From positions 119,897 to 183,896 of the forward strand of contig NZ_JASBRG010000007.1 of NCBI RefSeq assembly GCF_029961145.1: a DNA stretch of 64,000 nt, written 5' to 3'. A model generated the notes under the pieces. It was not told where the DNA came from. It did no database searches and saw nothing but the letters and a program-made list of their open reading frames with translations. A program made the position numbers and the translations under genes. Shown one piece after another: positions 1 to 8,770 of the stretch (position 1 is its first letter; the number at the start of each line of letters is the position of its first letter). The stretch is from Pinibacter soli. Lineage in GTDB: Bacteria; Bacteroidota; Bacteroidia; Chitinophagales; Chitinophagaceae.

Positions 1-462
1 ACTGCGCTGCTGAAACATGGCGTTGGATGCATTATTGTTTCTATCGAAAAGAATAGAAGGCATCATGTAAAAGAAATGCATGAACAGCTTTGCAAACTTC
101 CTGAAATGGAAGGCATCAAAATGATTTTATACGTTGAACATACAGTGGATGCAAAAGATCTGCCAACCGCATTGTGGCGCTTCTGCAACAATCTTGATCC
201 GAAACGTGATTCGTTTTTAGTGAAAAACGCTTCAATTACGCAAGCTGGTAAAACCTTTGCCTGTCTTGGTCTTGATGGCACACGTAAAACCAAAGAACTT
301 GATGGTTTTCAGCGTGACTGGCCGAATATTATCGTTGCCGCAGATGAAACCATCAAGTCAGTAGATGAAAAATGGAACAAGCTTGGTTTAGGCGCATTTC
401 TTTCATCGCCATCTTTGAAGTACAAAGGACAAATGTATGGCGAAGAAGCTGTGGTGGAGTAG
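1..462 (+). CDS. UbiD-family decarboxylase, C-terminal part (5' truncated by window edge)
   Basis: The reading frame is open from the first base, so the gene starts before the window; the internal ATG at 76 is not the start. The visible part carries features of the C-terminal domain of UbiD-like decarboxylases: an ALWRFCNNLDPKRD segment, a GLDGTRKT segment and a DGFQRDWPN segment, ending with LGAFLSSPSLKY. In Bacteroidetes this subfamily is usually annotated as a menaquinone-pathway (or related 3-polyprenyl-4-hydroxybenzoate-type) decarboxylase that uses prenylated FMN. The prFMN-binding residues lie upstream and cannot be checked. The substrate is inferred from family habit only. The stop is followed within a few bases by a family D hairpin. 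Confidence 0.82.
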   Translation, partial: TALLKHGVGCIIVSIEKNRRHHVKEMHEQLCKLPEMEGIKMILYVEHTVDAKDLPTALWRFCNNLDPKRDSFLVKNASITQAGKTFACLGLDGTRKTKELDGFQRDWPNIIVAADETIKSVDEKWNKLGLGAFLSSPSLKYKGQMYGEEAVVE

Positions 463-464
463 AG

Positions 465-662
465 AGCACACAGATGACACAGATTTAGCAGATTAACACT
501 GATTTTTTTGATTTGAGATTTGAAATTTAAGATTGGCGGCAGCTCTCCAATCTCAAATTTCAAATCTCAAATTGTTTTAGCAAAGTGCCCGAATATACAA
601 TACGATAATGCAGTCAGAAAGAAATCAGTGTAAATCCGTCTAATCCGTGTCATCTGTGTGCT
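465..662. repeat. Family D inverted repeat with a nested hairpin
   Basis: Outer arms of about 40 nt (GCACACAGATGACAC at the left, GTCATCTGTGTGC at the right) enclose a second inverted repeat at 510-573 built of TTTGAGATTTGAAA words, with the core GGCGGCAGCTCTCC at 535-548. The outer right arm supplies the stop codon of the minus-strand gene that ends at 650. The space lies between convergent genes, so a role as terminator or 3' mRNA structure is possible but not shown. Confidence 0.85.
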
Positions 663-1591
663 ATTGCTACTTGCGTGTTCTTATTTGCTGGTGCATGCTT
701 AACCGGTGTTAAGACATAACCCTGTTTTTTCAACAAATTGATCACGCCCAAATCGCCCGGAAGATGCGCCGCGCCTACTGCAAAGAGACATGGCGTAGAT
801 TGAATGATATCATTAATTTTTATTGCCCAGTTTTTATTGCGGTTGTATAAAAGCAGATCGAGTGATTGGTTGATGTCGTCTTCCTTCATTACCATTTCCT
901 GAATCTTGGAAAGGTCCTGACTTCTGTAGACATCTTCCAGATCGGTATCATCATTACTTTTTACATCAATGCTATCAATCATCTTCACGAGTTGATCAGC
1001 TTGCATTTTGTAAGGAATACTGTCAAAAATACTTGCCTGGTATGCCGCCGTTTCTAATCCTTTTATCTCCTTTCCATTTTTCTTTGCATAAGTCATGATC
1101 ACTTGCTCCATACCATCTTTTTGCGGGCAATCCATTTTTTGTTCCGACAAAAGCGATGCGATAAAATAAGGCTTAAATTTTTCCATCATGCTGAATGGGA
1201 TCATGGAAGGGTTCTTTGTAAAATAATCCTTCACTTTTTTGTAGTCACCCTCGCTCAACAGGTCCGCTAGCTTTTGATTGCCATTCATGCGAATGTACCT
1301 CAGTGCGCCCATCATCTCCATCATGTTGTCCATGTCAATTTCGAAATACACTTTGTCCGTCGTTCGTATAACATATTCCAGCGAGTCGCTCAATTGTGCA
1401 TCATCCGAACATAAAATGTGCATGGTGCCAAAAAGATAAGATGGATGCGAAAGCCCATGACCGCTTATTTTCCAAAGCAATGAATTGGCCAAAGGCTCAC
1501 TTTTGGCGACGGCAGATTTATTGGTAGTTTTCTGTGCGTACAGTCCCAGAGCAATGGCACAGAAAAGGATGAATGCGGTCAGTTTTTTCAT
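650..1591 (-). CDS. TraB/GumN family protein, secreted
   Basis: A 313-residue protein with an N-terminal signal peptide (KKLTAFILFCAIALGLYAQ). It then shows the hallmarks of the TraB/PrgY/GumN family: LLWKISG, YLFGTMHI near the start, a VYFEIDMDN segment, and the closing GAAHLPGDLGVINLLKKQGY. Family members are related to the TIKI metalloproteases, whose GxxH and Glu residues are proposed to bind metal; the corresponding GTMH and GAAH are present here. The exact substrate is unknown for bacterial members. It probably acts in the periplasm. The last codons (AHR, stop) are read from the arm of the adjoining family D repeat, so the extreme C-terminus may have been set by the repeat. Confidence 0.85.
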   Translation of the reverse strand: MKKLTAFILFCAIALGLYAQKTTNKSAVAKSEPLANSLLWKISGHGLSHPSYLFGTMHILCSDDAQLSDSLEYVIRTTDKVYFEIDMDNMMEMMGALRYIRMNGNQKLADLLSEGDYKKVKDYFTKNPSMIPFSMMEKFKPYFIASLLSEQKMDCPQKDGMEQVIMTYAKKNGKEIKGLETAAYQASIFDSIPYKMQADQLVKMIDSIDVKSNDDTDLEDVYRSQDLSKIQEMVMKEDDINQSLDLLLYNRNKNWAIKINDIIQSTPCLFAVGAAHLPGDLGVINLLKKQGYVLTPVKHAPANKNTQVAIAHR

Positions 1592-1661
1592 ACTTCTAAT
1601 TTACTGAATTTGGAACGCAGATTTTGAAGATTATTATAATTTGAGATTTGAGAGAGTAGCA

Positions 1662-2342
1662 TTAGAAGTTCGCAGCCCTCAACTTTCTGTGATCATAAAC
1701 CCGAACACAAACAAAGCAAAGCGACAACCACATCACATTCACCAGCAATGAACCCAGAACATCGCTCGCGAAATGCACGTTGAGATAAATTCTGCTGAGT
1801 CCAATAAGTATGGCAATCACGGCGACAATAATGGAAAATACGATGCGAACAATCTTCCTAAACGGTAAGGTCCACAGCAGATACATAACAATGCCGCAAA
1901 AAGTAAACCCAACCATTGAATGTCCGCTGGGAAAACTATATCCTGCAACATAGTCAAGATGTTTAAATGGTGGACGTGCACGTTGAAAAACATTTTTAAG
2001 TAATGCACTCAGGAGCAAGCTCACAAAAGCAACAGATGCGACCAACGCCGCGGTATTTCTGTGTTTTGCACGAATCAACCAGAACAGTATCAGCAGATAA
2101 GTCGGTATTAAAAAGATGCCTGTCCCAAGCGATGTAATGAAAATTGCAATGCCATTGTTAGAGGGAGAGTGAAGGCGATTGACTTGTTCGAATACTGTCG
2201 AGTCGAACCAATCTTTTTTATTAACAACTATTTGATCTGCGATGATAGAAAAGAGAATAAAAGCAATGAAGAATAACGAGATCGCTAAAATAAAATCTCG
2301 CGTAAAAACTTCTATCCATGAAGGTCTTTGTGGTTGATTCAA
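1662..2342 (-). CDS. PAP2-family membrane phosphatase
   Basis: A 226-residue integral membrane protein. It has the three-part phosphatase signature of the type 2 phosphatidic acid phosphatase superfamily: K116 followed after six residues by R123-P124, PSGH at 138-141, and SR at 183-184 with H190 and D194. Members dephosphorylate lipid phosphates such as phosphatidate, phosphatidylglycerol phosphate or undecaprenyl diphosphate; which one cannot be told here. Five or six membrane helices surround the motifs, with the active site expected on the periplasmic face. It follows mobA on the same strand after a 280-nt gap in which I see no further gene or clear signal. Confidence 0.88.
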   Translation of the reverse strand: MNQPQRPSWIEVFTRDFILAISLFFIAFILFSIIADQIVVNKKDWFDSTVFEQVNRLHSPSNNGIAIFITSLGTGIFLIPTYLLILFWLIRAKHRNTAALVASVAFVSLLLSALLKNVFQRARPPFKHLDYVAGYSFPSGHSMVGFTFCGIVMYLLWTLPFRKIVRIVFSIIVAVIAILIGLSRIYLNVHFASDVLGSLLVNVMWLSLCFVCVRVYDHRKLRAANF

Positions 2343-2622
2343 ATGGTTTTGTTTTGAGCGAATTTATTGTTGTTTGGATAATATTGTTTGTTAAAACGTA
2401 GCTCCTCGAATGAGATTGTTTCGCTCGATTGTTTATTATTTTACATTGATTTTGTAATTCGATCTTCTATTCTCCGCAACCAAGTTTTTATCAAACAGAC
2501 TGTTAATACTGCATCTCGCAACCGCACGCACATTGCGAGGCAGGAAAAAAACAATAATGAACAGAAGAGATACTTTTACACTTTCGGCCATTGCTGAAGC
2601 AATCTCATTAGCAGACCGAAGT

Positions 2623-3225
2623 CTAATTTTTCTTAATCATGTCCTGAATCTTTTCTCTCTCTTCAGGCGTGTTTGCATTAATTTGCTCATGCGGAAATTC
2701 ATTTTGCAACAGCTCAATATCATTGTCTTCAAGCACATGTTGCAAGCTGTTAAAGCCTTTTGCAACTCTAAGGCGCAGTAGTTCTATTCCTGTGGTTTCC
2801 CAAATGGTGATCACTGGTTCCGGCAAGTGATTTTCCGGGCCAATAAAAGTCGTTGCAATTTTTTCGTGATTTCGATGCGCTACAAGAGACTTCAATGATC
2901 GATTGGTTAGCAGTGGAAGATCACATGCAATCAATAACCACGCTACATCTGGAAATGCTTTGTTAGCAGCCAGCAATCCAGCGGCTGGGCCTTTGCCTTC
3001 GTCACCGTCGAAGATCAGATCGTAACCTTTAAACAATGCCTTTTGATCTTCGCGACATGAGATCAATATTTTATCCACGAGCGGCATTAAATGGTTGTAC
3101 AGATAGAGCCATTGAGGCATGTCATGATATTCCAACAAGGACTTATCTGTCATCATCCGGCTGCTTTCACCGCCGCATAAGATCAGGGCATACAATGGCT
3201 GCTGGTATAAGGAGGGAGCTTCCAT
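2623..3225 (-). CDS. mobA: Molybdenum cofactor guanylyltransferase MobA-like
   Basis: A 200-residue nucleotidyltransferase of the MobA/GlmU fold. The N-terminal nucleotide-binding signature LILCGGESSRMMTDKS (residues 15-30) matches the LxxGGxSxRMGxxK pattern except that Met replaces the Gly after RM. A DGDEGKGPAAGLLAA segment and the LLIACDLPLL metal-binding segment follow, as expected. MobA attaches GMP to molybdopterin to make the guanine dinucleotide cofactor. No other molybdopterin gene is nearby, so the assignment rests on sequence only; a related sugar or CMP nucleotidyltransferase is the main alternative. Confidence 0.75.
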   Translation of the reverse strand: MEAPSLYQQPLYALILCGGESSRMMTDKSLLEYHDMPQWLYLYNHLMPLVDKILISCREDQKALFKGYDLIFDGDEGKGPAAGLLAANKAFPDVAWLLIACDLPLLTNRSLKSLVAHRNHEKIATTFIGPENHLPEPVITIWETTGIELLRLRVAKGFNSLQHVLEDNDIELLQNEFPHEQINANTPEEREKIQDMIKKN

Positions 3226-3303
3226 AGTTAAATTTACGATTCTTTGGGCCGCAATTCATGCGGTTGCGAATATTTATCACGATTGCTTTTGTTTAAGCCT
3301 AAT

Positions 3304-3327
3304 AAAAAAGAGCCTCGAAAGGCTCTT
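3304..3327 (-). terminator. Intrinsic terminator of the 3337-4647 gene
   Basis: Read on the minus strand, AAGAGCC and GGCTCTT pair around a TTTCGA loop and are followed directly by a run of six T. It lies 10 nt past the stop codon of the minus-strand gene. Confidence 0.85.
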
Positions 3328-3336
3328 CACAATTTA

Positions 3337-4647
3337 TTATTTGCTTTTCTTTTTACTCATCCGATACTTTTTGTTAACCGCAGGACTGTTGAAATATTCA
3401 TTCAGTTCTTCTTCGCTGATACCGTTTACAATTTCGATTGGAATATCTACCAGTTGTACTTGCGCCGCTTGCAGTTCGTCGCGCATCTTATTTGTCTTCT
3501 TTACAATATCCGGATCACGCTCACCAACTAAAGCATTATCGCGCAGCATGTATTCAAGCCTCTTGATTGCTCCGCGAACAAGAGTCGCCTGGTTCTGGTC
3601 GTATGTTTTTGTCGGCGACACAGCTTCTTTTACCGGAACAAGCGTAACGCCCACTGTTGGAAGAATTTTTCCCATATTTGCAGCGCTACTACCCGCAGTT
3701 GATGACGTGGCCAAAACAGTACCCGTCATAGCGGTCGTGGCAGAAGTAACATCGAACGTTGTTCTTGCTCCCTTGTTTTTCTTAACCGTTTTATCTAATT
3801 GAAGGAAAACGAATTTTAATTGTAAAATGTAAGTGCTGATCGATTTCGCAAGTGCCGCATGTTCCTGCACTGAATGCGGATAGTTGAGTGCATTTCTTAC
3901 CACCACTTTAATAGTAGCTGTATCTCTCGCCATGAACTTGGTAGAGCCAACGAAACTCAGCATCACTGTTTTCATTTTTCCGGTATCCGTTTCCTTAACA
4001 AAGTCGTACGACGGAACCCATGTGAAAGTATCATCGCAACCATGAATAGTTGTTAAAGGCTTTAATGGTAAACTTGAGAAAAAGTTAACTCTTTCTATCG
4101 GGAAACTTCCGTTGTCGCACTGTATCTGAAACGATACAGTATCACCTTCGTCCACAGTAAGCATCGAACCAACGGTAGGCTTCACCAACGATGGAATAAT
4201 ATCTGTGCTATAGAAAACAAGTGTAAAAGAGGTATCGACTCTTTCCTTAGGGTTCAACGTACTTTGTACACCCAGACTTACGCGATAATCATAGTCATAT
4301 TTTAATTTTCCGGAGAGGAAAAAACTTTTTTCAGCTTTAAACGTTAGTATGCCGTTATCCTTGTTGATCTTCAAACCAAGAGGGGCGTTTTTCAGGAACC
4401 AGAAATAATCTCTGCTTTCCCTGTTAATATCCAGCTTGTAATTAAGTGTTGAATCAACGTGAAGGGTAATGTATGGATTGAGATTTAGTATACGCAGCGT
4501 AGTGTCAGCTTTTTCAATCAAGGTATCAATCACTGTCGGTTTTACAGTGTCCGGCTTTACACGAGGTGTGGAATCGGATTGAGAAAAAGCGGTTTGACCC
4601 AGGATACATAATAACAATACTAAAAATTGAACACGAATTCTTCTCAT
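3337..4647 (-). CDS. Secreted protein of unknown function
   Basis: The frame is open to a Met at 4710, but the Met at 4647 begins a convincing signal peptide (MRRIRVQFLVLLLCILGQ, cleaved after TAFS or AFSQ), so I place the start there, giving 436 residues. The mature part starts with a Thr/Pro/Asp-rich stretch, then beta-rich repeats with SFFLSGKLKYDYDY and a VDEGDTVSFQIQCDNG segment that resemble Ig-like or cadherin-like domains. A helical C-terminal third (residues about 270-430) ends in a basic tail, KKYRMSKKKSK. I do not recognise a family. It is probably periplasmic or cell-surface. A strong terminator follows. Confidence 0.7.
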   Translation of the reverse strand: MRRIRVQFLVLLLCILGQTAFSQSDSTPRVKPDTVKPTVIDTLIEKADTTLRILNLNPYITLHVDSTLNYKLDINRESRDYFWFLKNAPLGLKINKDNGILTFKAEKSFFLSGKLKYDYDYRVSLGVQSTLNPKERVDTSFTLVFYSTDIIPSLVKPTVGSMLTVDEGDTVSFQIQCDNGSFPIERVNFFSSLPLKPLTTIHGCDDTFTWVPSYDFVKETDTGKMKTVMLSFVGSTKFMARDTATIKVVVRNALNYPHSVQEHAALAKSISTYILQLKFVFLQLDKTVKKNKGARTTFDVTSATTAMTGTVLATSSTAGSSAANMGKILPTVGVTLVPVKEAVSPTKTYDQNQATLVRGAIKRLEYMLRDNALVGERDPDIVKKTNKMRDELQAAQVQLVDIPIEIVNGISEEELNEYFNSPAVNKKYRMSKKKSK

Positions 4648-4757
4648 GAAATAATGTTTTTTAGCCTGTTTTCTTAAAACAACTTGTGTAATCGATACAA
4701 GAATGCGCAATATTAGCGCTTTTATCGGCTAAAAACTCTACAAGCATCAATTATTTA

Positions 4758-5384
4758 TTATTCATTTTCAAGTTCTTGAATCAAATTTTCCAGCAATTGC
4801 AGGTGTTCGCCGTATAACTTTTGCAAATAAAGTTTTGTGAAAAAAAACATGCCAAGGCTAAACAGGAAGTAACAAATAATAAGCGGCAACCACAAATGCG
4901 AAAACATATAAAAGGTGAAAATTGACTGATTAGGCGTTACAGAATTGAATTCAAAAAGAAAAACAAACACCGCCATGCAGAGGCAAACCGGCAACAATAT
5001 CATGCAAAATCGAAAGTAATGTCTCACGTACGCTTTGATTACTGATTGGGTGTCAAGAAGATTTTGCTTTACCGAAAGATCACTGTCTAGCTTGTGTAAT
5101 TTTAAACGAAGCGCCAGCAATGCAAAAACAAACGAGATACTTATGCATGAGAAAGCACCAAAATACATTCTGAAACTAAAAGAAGGGTAGGCAAAGGCAA
5201 AATACACGAAAGCAACAGACGCCACAATTGCGAGTGCAGTTTCTGCTACTACGCTTTGTTTTATTTTTTTTACCACACTCTCGGCCTTCATGAGCATAGC
5301 ACTTTGCAGCAGATCCGGCTTTTGATAAAAGCGGTTGCTTTCCAGTCCCAGTTTAAGTTGATCCTTCAATGCATCCAGTTCCAT
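4758..5384 (-). CDS. Four-helix membrane protein paired with an ECF sigma factor
   Basis: A 208-residue protein with a soluble N-terminal helix (residues 1-45), four predicted membrane helices arranged as two hairpins (about 45-65, 73-92, 127-147 and 163-185), and a short acidic C-terminal tail. It begins 10 nt after the sigma factor gene, so the two are surely cotranscribed. This position suggests an anti-sigma or signal-receiving partner. It does not show the zinc-binding HxxxCxxC motif of common anti-sigma factors, so that role is inferred from gene order only. Confidence 0.65.
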   Translation of the reverse strand: MELDALKDQLKLGLESNRFYQKPDLLQSAMLMKAESVVKKIKQSVVAETALAIVASVAFVYFAFAYPSFSFRMYFGAFSCISISFVFALLALRLKLHKLDSDLSVKQNLLDTQSVIKAYVRHYFRFCMILLPVCLCMAVFVFLFEFNSVTPNQSIFTFYMFSHLWLPLIICYFLFSLGMFFFTKLYLQKLYGEHLQLLENLIQELENE

Positions 5385-5394
5385 CAGAATATTT

Positions 5395-5889
5395 TTAATG
5401 ACTGTATAAATATTTTTCGCTTTCTTCCTTAAGTTTCTTTTTCAGTCTGTTCATTTTTACTGCGACATTATTGGCAGTAATACCAAGCACATTACCCATT
5501 TCCTTATAATCATAATCATCGAGGTATAGGGTTACCAGCGCTTTGTCGATATCGGAAAGTCCATGGATGGCCTTGTACATGGCGGTCAATTGTTCATCGG
5601 CCTCGGGTTGTTGATCATGGGAAAACGCCAATGCATCCACAGCGCTGTCCACCTTTCTCTGCCTGTTTTCTTTCCGTTTAAAAGTGAGGGCCGTATTGAG
5701 TGCCACGCGATACAACCATGTAGTGAAGAGCGAATCGCCTTTAAAATTGCGAATGCCCTTCCAGGCGTTTAGCGTTATTTCCTGGAAAAGGTCTTCCTTG
5801 TCCGTATGACTCTGCGCATACAGATTGCAAACTTTATAAATGATCCGCTGGTGATTTGTAATTAGTGCTATAAATTCTTTCTCTTCCAT
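5395..5889 (-). CDS. ECF-type RNA polymerase sigma factor
   Basis: A 164-residue protein with the two-domain plan of sigma-70 family ECF factors. Region 2 covers residues about 10-75 (IIYKVCNLYAQ, DKEDLFQEI, LNAWKGIRNFKGDSLFTTWLYRVALN). Region 4 covers about 110-160 with the helix-turn-helix DYDYKEMGNVLGITANNVAVKMNRLKKKLKE. It should direct core RNA polymerase to a small regulon. The membrane protein 10 nt downstream is its likely partner. The autoregulated promoter is not evident upstream, where a family B hairpin begins about 60 nt from the start codon. Confidence 0.9.
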   Translation of the reverse strand: MEEKEFIALITNHQRIIYKVCNLYAQSHTDKEDLFQEITLNAWKGIRNFKGDSLFTTWLYRVALNTALTFKRKENRQRKVDSAVDALAFSHDQQPEADEQLTAMYKAIHGLSDIDKALVTLYLDDYDYKEMGNVLGITANNVAVKMNRLKKKLKEESEKYLYSH

Positions 5890-5947
5890 TAATAGACGCC
5901 TGCAGCGTTAGTAACTCAAAATAGGAAAATATTACAGGGGAGGGGAG

Positions 5948-6065
5948 AATAACTGAATAACTGAGTAACTGAACAGTTGAAATATTGAATAAATTGAATA
6001 ATTGAATTATTGGTGAAAGGTCACCTTTCAAGTTCAGTTATTCAGTTAATCAGTTAATCAGTTAC
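5948..6065. repeat. Family B inverted repeat
   Basis: Left arm of iterated AATAACTGA words and right arm of TTCAGTTATTCAGTTAATC words. The middle holds a compact palindrome GGTGAAAGGTCACC. It separates the sigma factor gene from the Hsp20 gene. Confidence 0.85.
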
Positions 6066-6072
6066 TGGTGCA

Positions 6073-6110
6073 AAAAACAAAAGCGCTCCGTGGGAGCCCC
6101 ACGAAGCGCT
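6073..6110 (-). terminator. Intrinsic terminator of hsp20
   Basis: On the minus strand AGCGCTTCGTGGG pairs with CCCACGGAGCGCT (one mismatch) and runs into TTTTGTTTTTTG. It lies just past the stop of the Hsp20 gene. Confidence 0.85.
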
Positions 6111-6135
6111 GTTTATGAAAAAAGATGCGCAAAAA

Positions 6136-6573
6136 TTATTGAACTGAAATTTCTCTGGCAGTTTCTTTCACTTCTTCCTTTTTAGGAACAAACAACTTCA
6201 AAATGCCATTTTCATACTTCGCCTCAATACCATCCGCTTTCAGTTTGTCATCCAAAGTAAAGCTGCGCTTGAAGCTTTGGAGCGAGAATTCGGTACGAAC
6301 TGACTTTGCATCTTCTGATTTAGTTTCCGCTTTCTTCTCGTAGCTGATGGTCAACAAGCCATTGTCTACGCTGATCTTAAAATCTTCTTTGTTTCTACCG
6401 GGAGCATTTATTTCCAGATTATAACCGTTTGCTGTTTCAACAATATTTGCCGGAGGCTGGTTAAAGCTGTTCTTCACTTCTTTATTCCAGAAATTAGGCA
6501 ACTCATTGAATAACTCATCAAATACATTGTTTACTGATTTTTGCAGTGGGTTGTTAACTTTTACGAATGTCAT
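6136..6573 (-). CDS. Hsp20/alpha-crystallin small heat shock protein
   Basis: A 145-residue ATP-independent holdase. The alpha-crystallin domain spans residues about 40-130 (PPANIVETANGYNLEINAPG, the GLLTISYEKK strand, EFSLQSFKRSFTLDDKLKADGIEAKYENGILKL), and the C-terminal half contains the A/GxLxxxVPKK-type strand typical of the family. Length is normal. It should bind unfolding proteins in the cytosol under heat or other stress and hand them to ClpB/DnaK; ClpB lies 31 kb away in this window. No CIRCE-like element was seen upstream. Confidence 0.95.
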   Translation of the reverse strand: MTFVKVNNPLQKSVNNVFDELFNELPNFWNKEVKNSFNQPPANIVETANGYNLEINAPGRNKEDFKISVDNGLLTISYEKKAETKSEDAKSVRTEFSLQSFKRSFTLDDKLKADGIEAKYENGILKLFVPKKEEVKETAREISVQ

Positions 6574-6751
6574 AGCTGTTATTTTTTTGTTTTTAAAATT
6601 TGCTTTGTTGAATTCTATTTTTCAAATGACATACCAATGCATAAAAATCGATCAGTTTGGCATTTTTGACTGTTTAAAAGAGACAGAAAGTCATTAAAAT
6701 GTAAAATTTACTGCCATAATTGCATAAAATGCTTTGCTTTTATCTTTTTCG

Positions 6752-6759
6752 TAATTTTG
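6752..6759 (+). promoter_or_regulatory. -7 promoter box TAATTTTG of the bacilliredoxin gene
   Basis: Exact match to the Bacteroidetes -7 box TAnnTTTG, 30 nt before the start codon. The nearest TTTG upstream (6733-6736) is 15 nt away, closer than the usual spacing of the -33 element, so only the -7 box is convincing. Confidence 0.5.
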
Positions 6760-6789
6760 CGGTATCACAAAATCTTAAAAACGTAAATA

Positions 6790-7203
6790 ATGTATCCAGA
6801 AGAGATAGTTATACCAATGAAAGAAGAGTTAACTGAAAACGGATTTTCAGAGCTTTTAACCCCATCAGAAGTAGATGCGCAGCTTTCGAAAGATGGTACA
6901 ACATTGTTAGTTATAAATTCTGTTTGCGGTTGTTCAGCAGGTACTGCACGTCCTGGTGTATTGATGGCCGTTGCTAACGGAGCAAAAAAACCTGATTACT
7001 TAACTACAAGTTTTGCAGGATTTGATGTTGATGCAGTGAGAAAAGTAAGAGAGCATTTAATGCCTTACCCACCATCTTCTCCTTCTATTGCATTGTTTAA
7101 AAATGGAGAATTGGTTCATTTTATTGAGCGCCACATGATCGAAGGAAGGTCTGCACAAATGATCGCCCATAATTTGATCGCAGCATTTGATACATATTGT
7201 TAA
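6790..7203 (+). CDS. BrxA/BrxB-family bacilliredoxin
   Basis: A 137-residue thioredoxin-fold protein of the YphP/YqiW (bacilliredoxin) family. The active-site CGC motif is at residues 46-48 (NSVCGCSAGTARP), and the family PYPPSSPSIALFKNGELVHFIERH segment follows. In Firmicutes these proteins remove bacillithiol from proteins after oxidative stress. The window also encodes a BshB1-type bacillithiol deacetylase at 15803-16540, so a matching low-molecular-weight thiol is likely. The stop codon TAA is the first word of a family E repeat (TAAGTTATGAG). Confidence 0.92.
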   Translation: MYPEEIVIPMKEELTENGFSELLTPSEVDAQLSKDGTTLLVINSVCGCSAGTARPGVLMAVANGAKKPDYLTTSFAGFDVDAVRKVREHLMPYPPSSPSIALFKNGELVHFIERHMIEGRSAQMIAHNLIAAFDTYC

Positions 7204-7351
7204 GTTATGAGTATTGAGTAATGAGTGAGGCGGTTGAAAGTGTGTTATATACCTTGAAATATAAAACTCAAAATCCGCAACTTTCTGTGAGAGATGAGTA
7301 AAAAGCGAGCATTTTGATGCAACGGCTAATTCAAAACCCATAACTCAAAAC
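7201..7351. repeat. Family E inverted repeat
   Basis: Left arm TAAGTTATGAGTATTGAGTA, right arm of ACCCATAACTCAAAAC words. The left arm overlaps the stop codon of the bacilliredoxin gene. Confidence 0.75.
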
Positions 7352-7379
7352 TTTTTCTGGCTTTGTTCATAGTGATTAT

Positions 7380-7407
7380 CCCTTCTCTTTCGGAGAAGGG
7401 TTTTTTG
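7380..7407 (+). terminator. Intrinsic terminator after the bacilliredoxin gene
   Basis: CCCTTCTC and GAGAAGGG pair around TTTCG and are followed by TTTTTTG. The stretch 7204-7548 has no gene; it holds this terminator between two family E repeats. Confidence 0.9.
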
Positions 7408-7413
7408 TTTAAA

Positions 7414-7495
7414 AAGTAATGAGTTTGGGGTAGGTGGCGCAAGTGAAGCGCCTAACTCAAAACTCAGAACTCAAAACTCATTACTTATAACTTAT
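7414..7495. repeat. Family E repeat with GGCGC palindrome centre
   Basis: Left word AAAGTAATGAGTTTGG and right words AACTCAAAACTCATTACTT are complementary. The centre is GTAGGTGGCGC, a short loop and GCGCCTAAC. It lies upstream of lgt. Confidence 0.7.
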
Positions 7496-7548
7496 TACAC
7501 AAAACTTACAACTTTTCAGTATCATTGCTGCTTTAATCGACAAAATAC

Positions 7549-8703
7549 ATGTATCCGAATTTATACTACGCATTCAAAGATTTGTTTGGAGTTAATTGGA
7601 CGGGACTGAGATTCGTTAATTCGTTTGGTTTCTTTGTTGCGCTGGCTTTTATTGGTGCTGCGTGGACACTAACCCTTGAGTTGAAGAGAAAAAGCCAACA
7701 GGGGCTTTTGCACTATGAGGAGCAAAAAATAATAATCGGACAACCAGCAAGCGCTTCTTCTCTTATATTGAACTTTTTTCTGGGTTTCTTATTAGGATAC
7801 AAAATCATTGGTGCGTTTCTTTCAAATGCAGAAAATCCCCAGGAGTTTATTTTTTCTCCCGATGGTAACTGGATCGCAGGTATCTTGCTGGGCGCTTTTT
7901 TTGCTTTTATTAAATGGTCGGAAAAAAACAAACAAAAGCTTTCCAAACCTGAAGAAAGAATCATTCGCATATGGCCCCACGACAGGGTAGGCGACCTTGT
8001 GATCTTCGCAGCAATTTTTGGTTTCGCAGGTGCAAAAATTTTTCATAACCTGGAGAATTGGAACGAGTTGATGCGCGACCCTGTAGGCTCTTTGCTTTCT
8101 TTCAGCGGATTAACTTTTTATGGCGGCTTGATTTGTGCAGCGATTGCGATCTGGTGGTACGCAAAAAAACATCATATTGGTTTCTGGTATTTGAACGATG
8201 CGGCGGCTCCAGGTTTGATGCTGGCTTATGCCATCGGTCGTATCGGTTGTATGGTTGCAGGTGATGGCGACTGGGGTATTGTAAATACAAAACCAAATCC
8301 GTTTTCATGGTTGCCAAACTGGATGTGGTCATTCAGATTTCCTCATAACGTAATAGGTGAAGGTATTCAAATTCCCGGCTGTGTGGGACAGTATTGCGCT
8401 CAACTTCCGGAGCCTGTTTACCCGACTCCGTTTTACGAGACAGTAATGGGTCTAATCTTGTTTGCATTCCTCTGGAGCATACGCAAAAGGATTAAAATCC
8501 CAGGTGTTTTGTTTTCAATTTATCTGATAGTAAATGGTCTTGAACGCTTCTTTATCGAAAAGATAAGAGTAAACACCAAATATGATATTGATGGCTTCCA
8601 TCCAACGCAAGCTGAAATCATTTCTTCTTTAATGGTGCTTGGCGGCATAATATTGATCATCTATTTGACGAGGAAGAAACCGGTGTTGGAGAAGGTTGGG
8701 TAA
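7549..8703 (+). CDS. lgt: Prolipoprotein diacylglyceryl transferase
   Basis: A 384-residue inner-membrane enzyme that moves the diacylglyceryl group of phosphatidylglycerol onto the lipobox cysteine of prolipoproteins. The family signature GRIGCMVAGDGDWG lies in the middle, preceded by the FYGGLI segment and followed by YPTPFYETVMGL and the GLERFFIEKIRVN segment. Seven or so membrane helices are evident. It is longer than the roughly 290 residues of E. coli Lgt, mainly through an N-terminal helix and a loop (residues about 40-120), which is common in Bacteroidetes. It should process lipoproteins such as the putative one at 51055-52242. Confidence 0.93.
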   Translation: MYPNLYYAFKDLFGVNWTGLRFVNSFGFFVALAFIGAAWTLTLELKRKSQQGLLHYEEQKIIIGQPASASSLILNFFLGFLLGYKIIGAFLSNAENPQEFIFSPDGNWIAGILLGAFFAFIKWSEKNKQKLSKPEERIIRIWPHDRVGDLVIFAAIFGFAGAKIFHNLENWNELMRDPVGSLLSFSGLTFYGGLICAAIAIWWYAKKHHIGFWYLNDAAAPGLMLAYAIGRIGCMVAGDGDWGIVNTKPNPFSWLPNWMWSFRFPHNVIGEGIQIPGCVGQYCAQLPEPVYPTPFYETVMGLILFAFLWSIRKRIKIPGVLFSIYLIVNGLERFFIEKIRVNTKYDIDGFHPTQAEIISSLMVLGGIILIIYLTRKKPVLEKVG

Positions 8704-8770
8704 GGTGAGAGATTTACTTACCATTAAGACTTAAAAAAATCAGAAGACGCTAAAGCCTCTTTTTTTGTTT

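Noticed and set aside
2343-2622. Short plus-strand frames between PAP2 and mobA genes
   Set aside because: No coding features, and they are antisense to the operon direction; treated as spacer.
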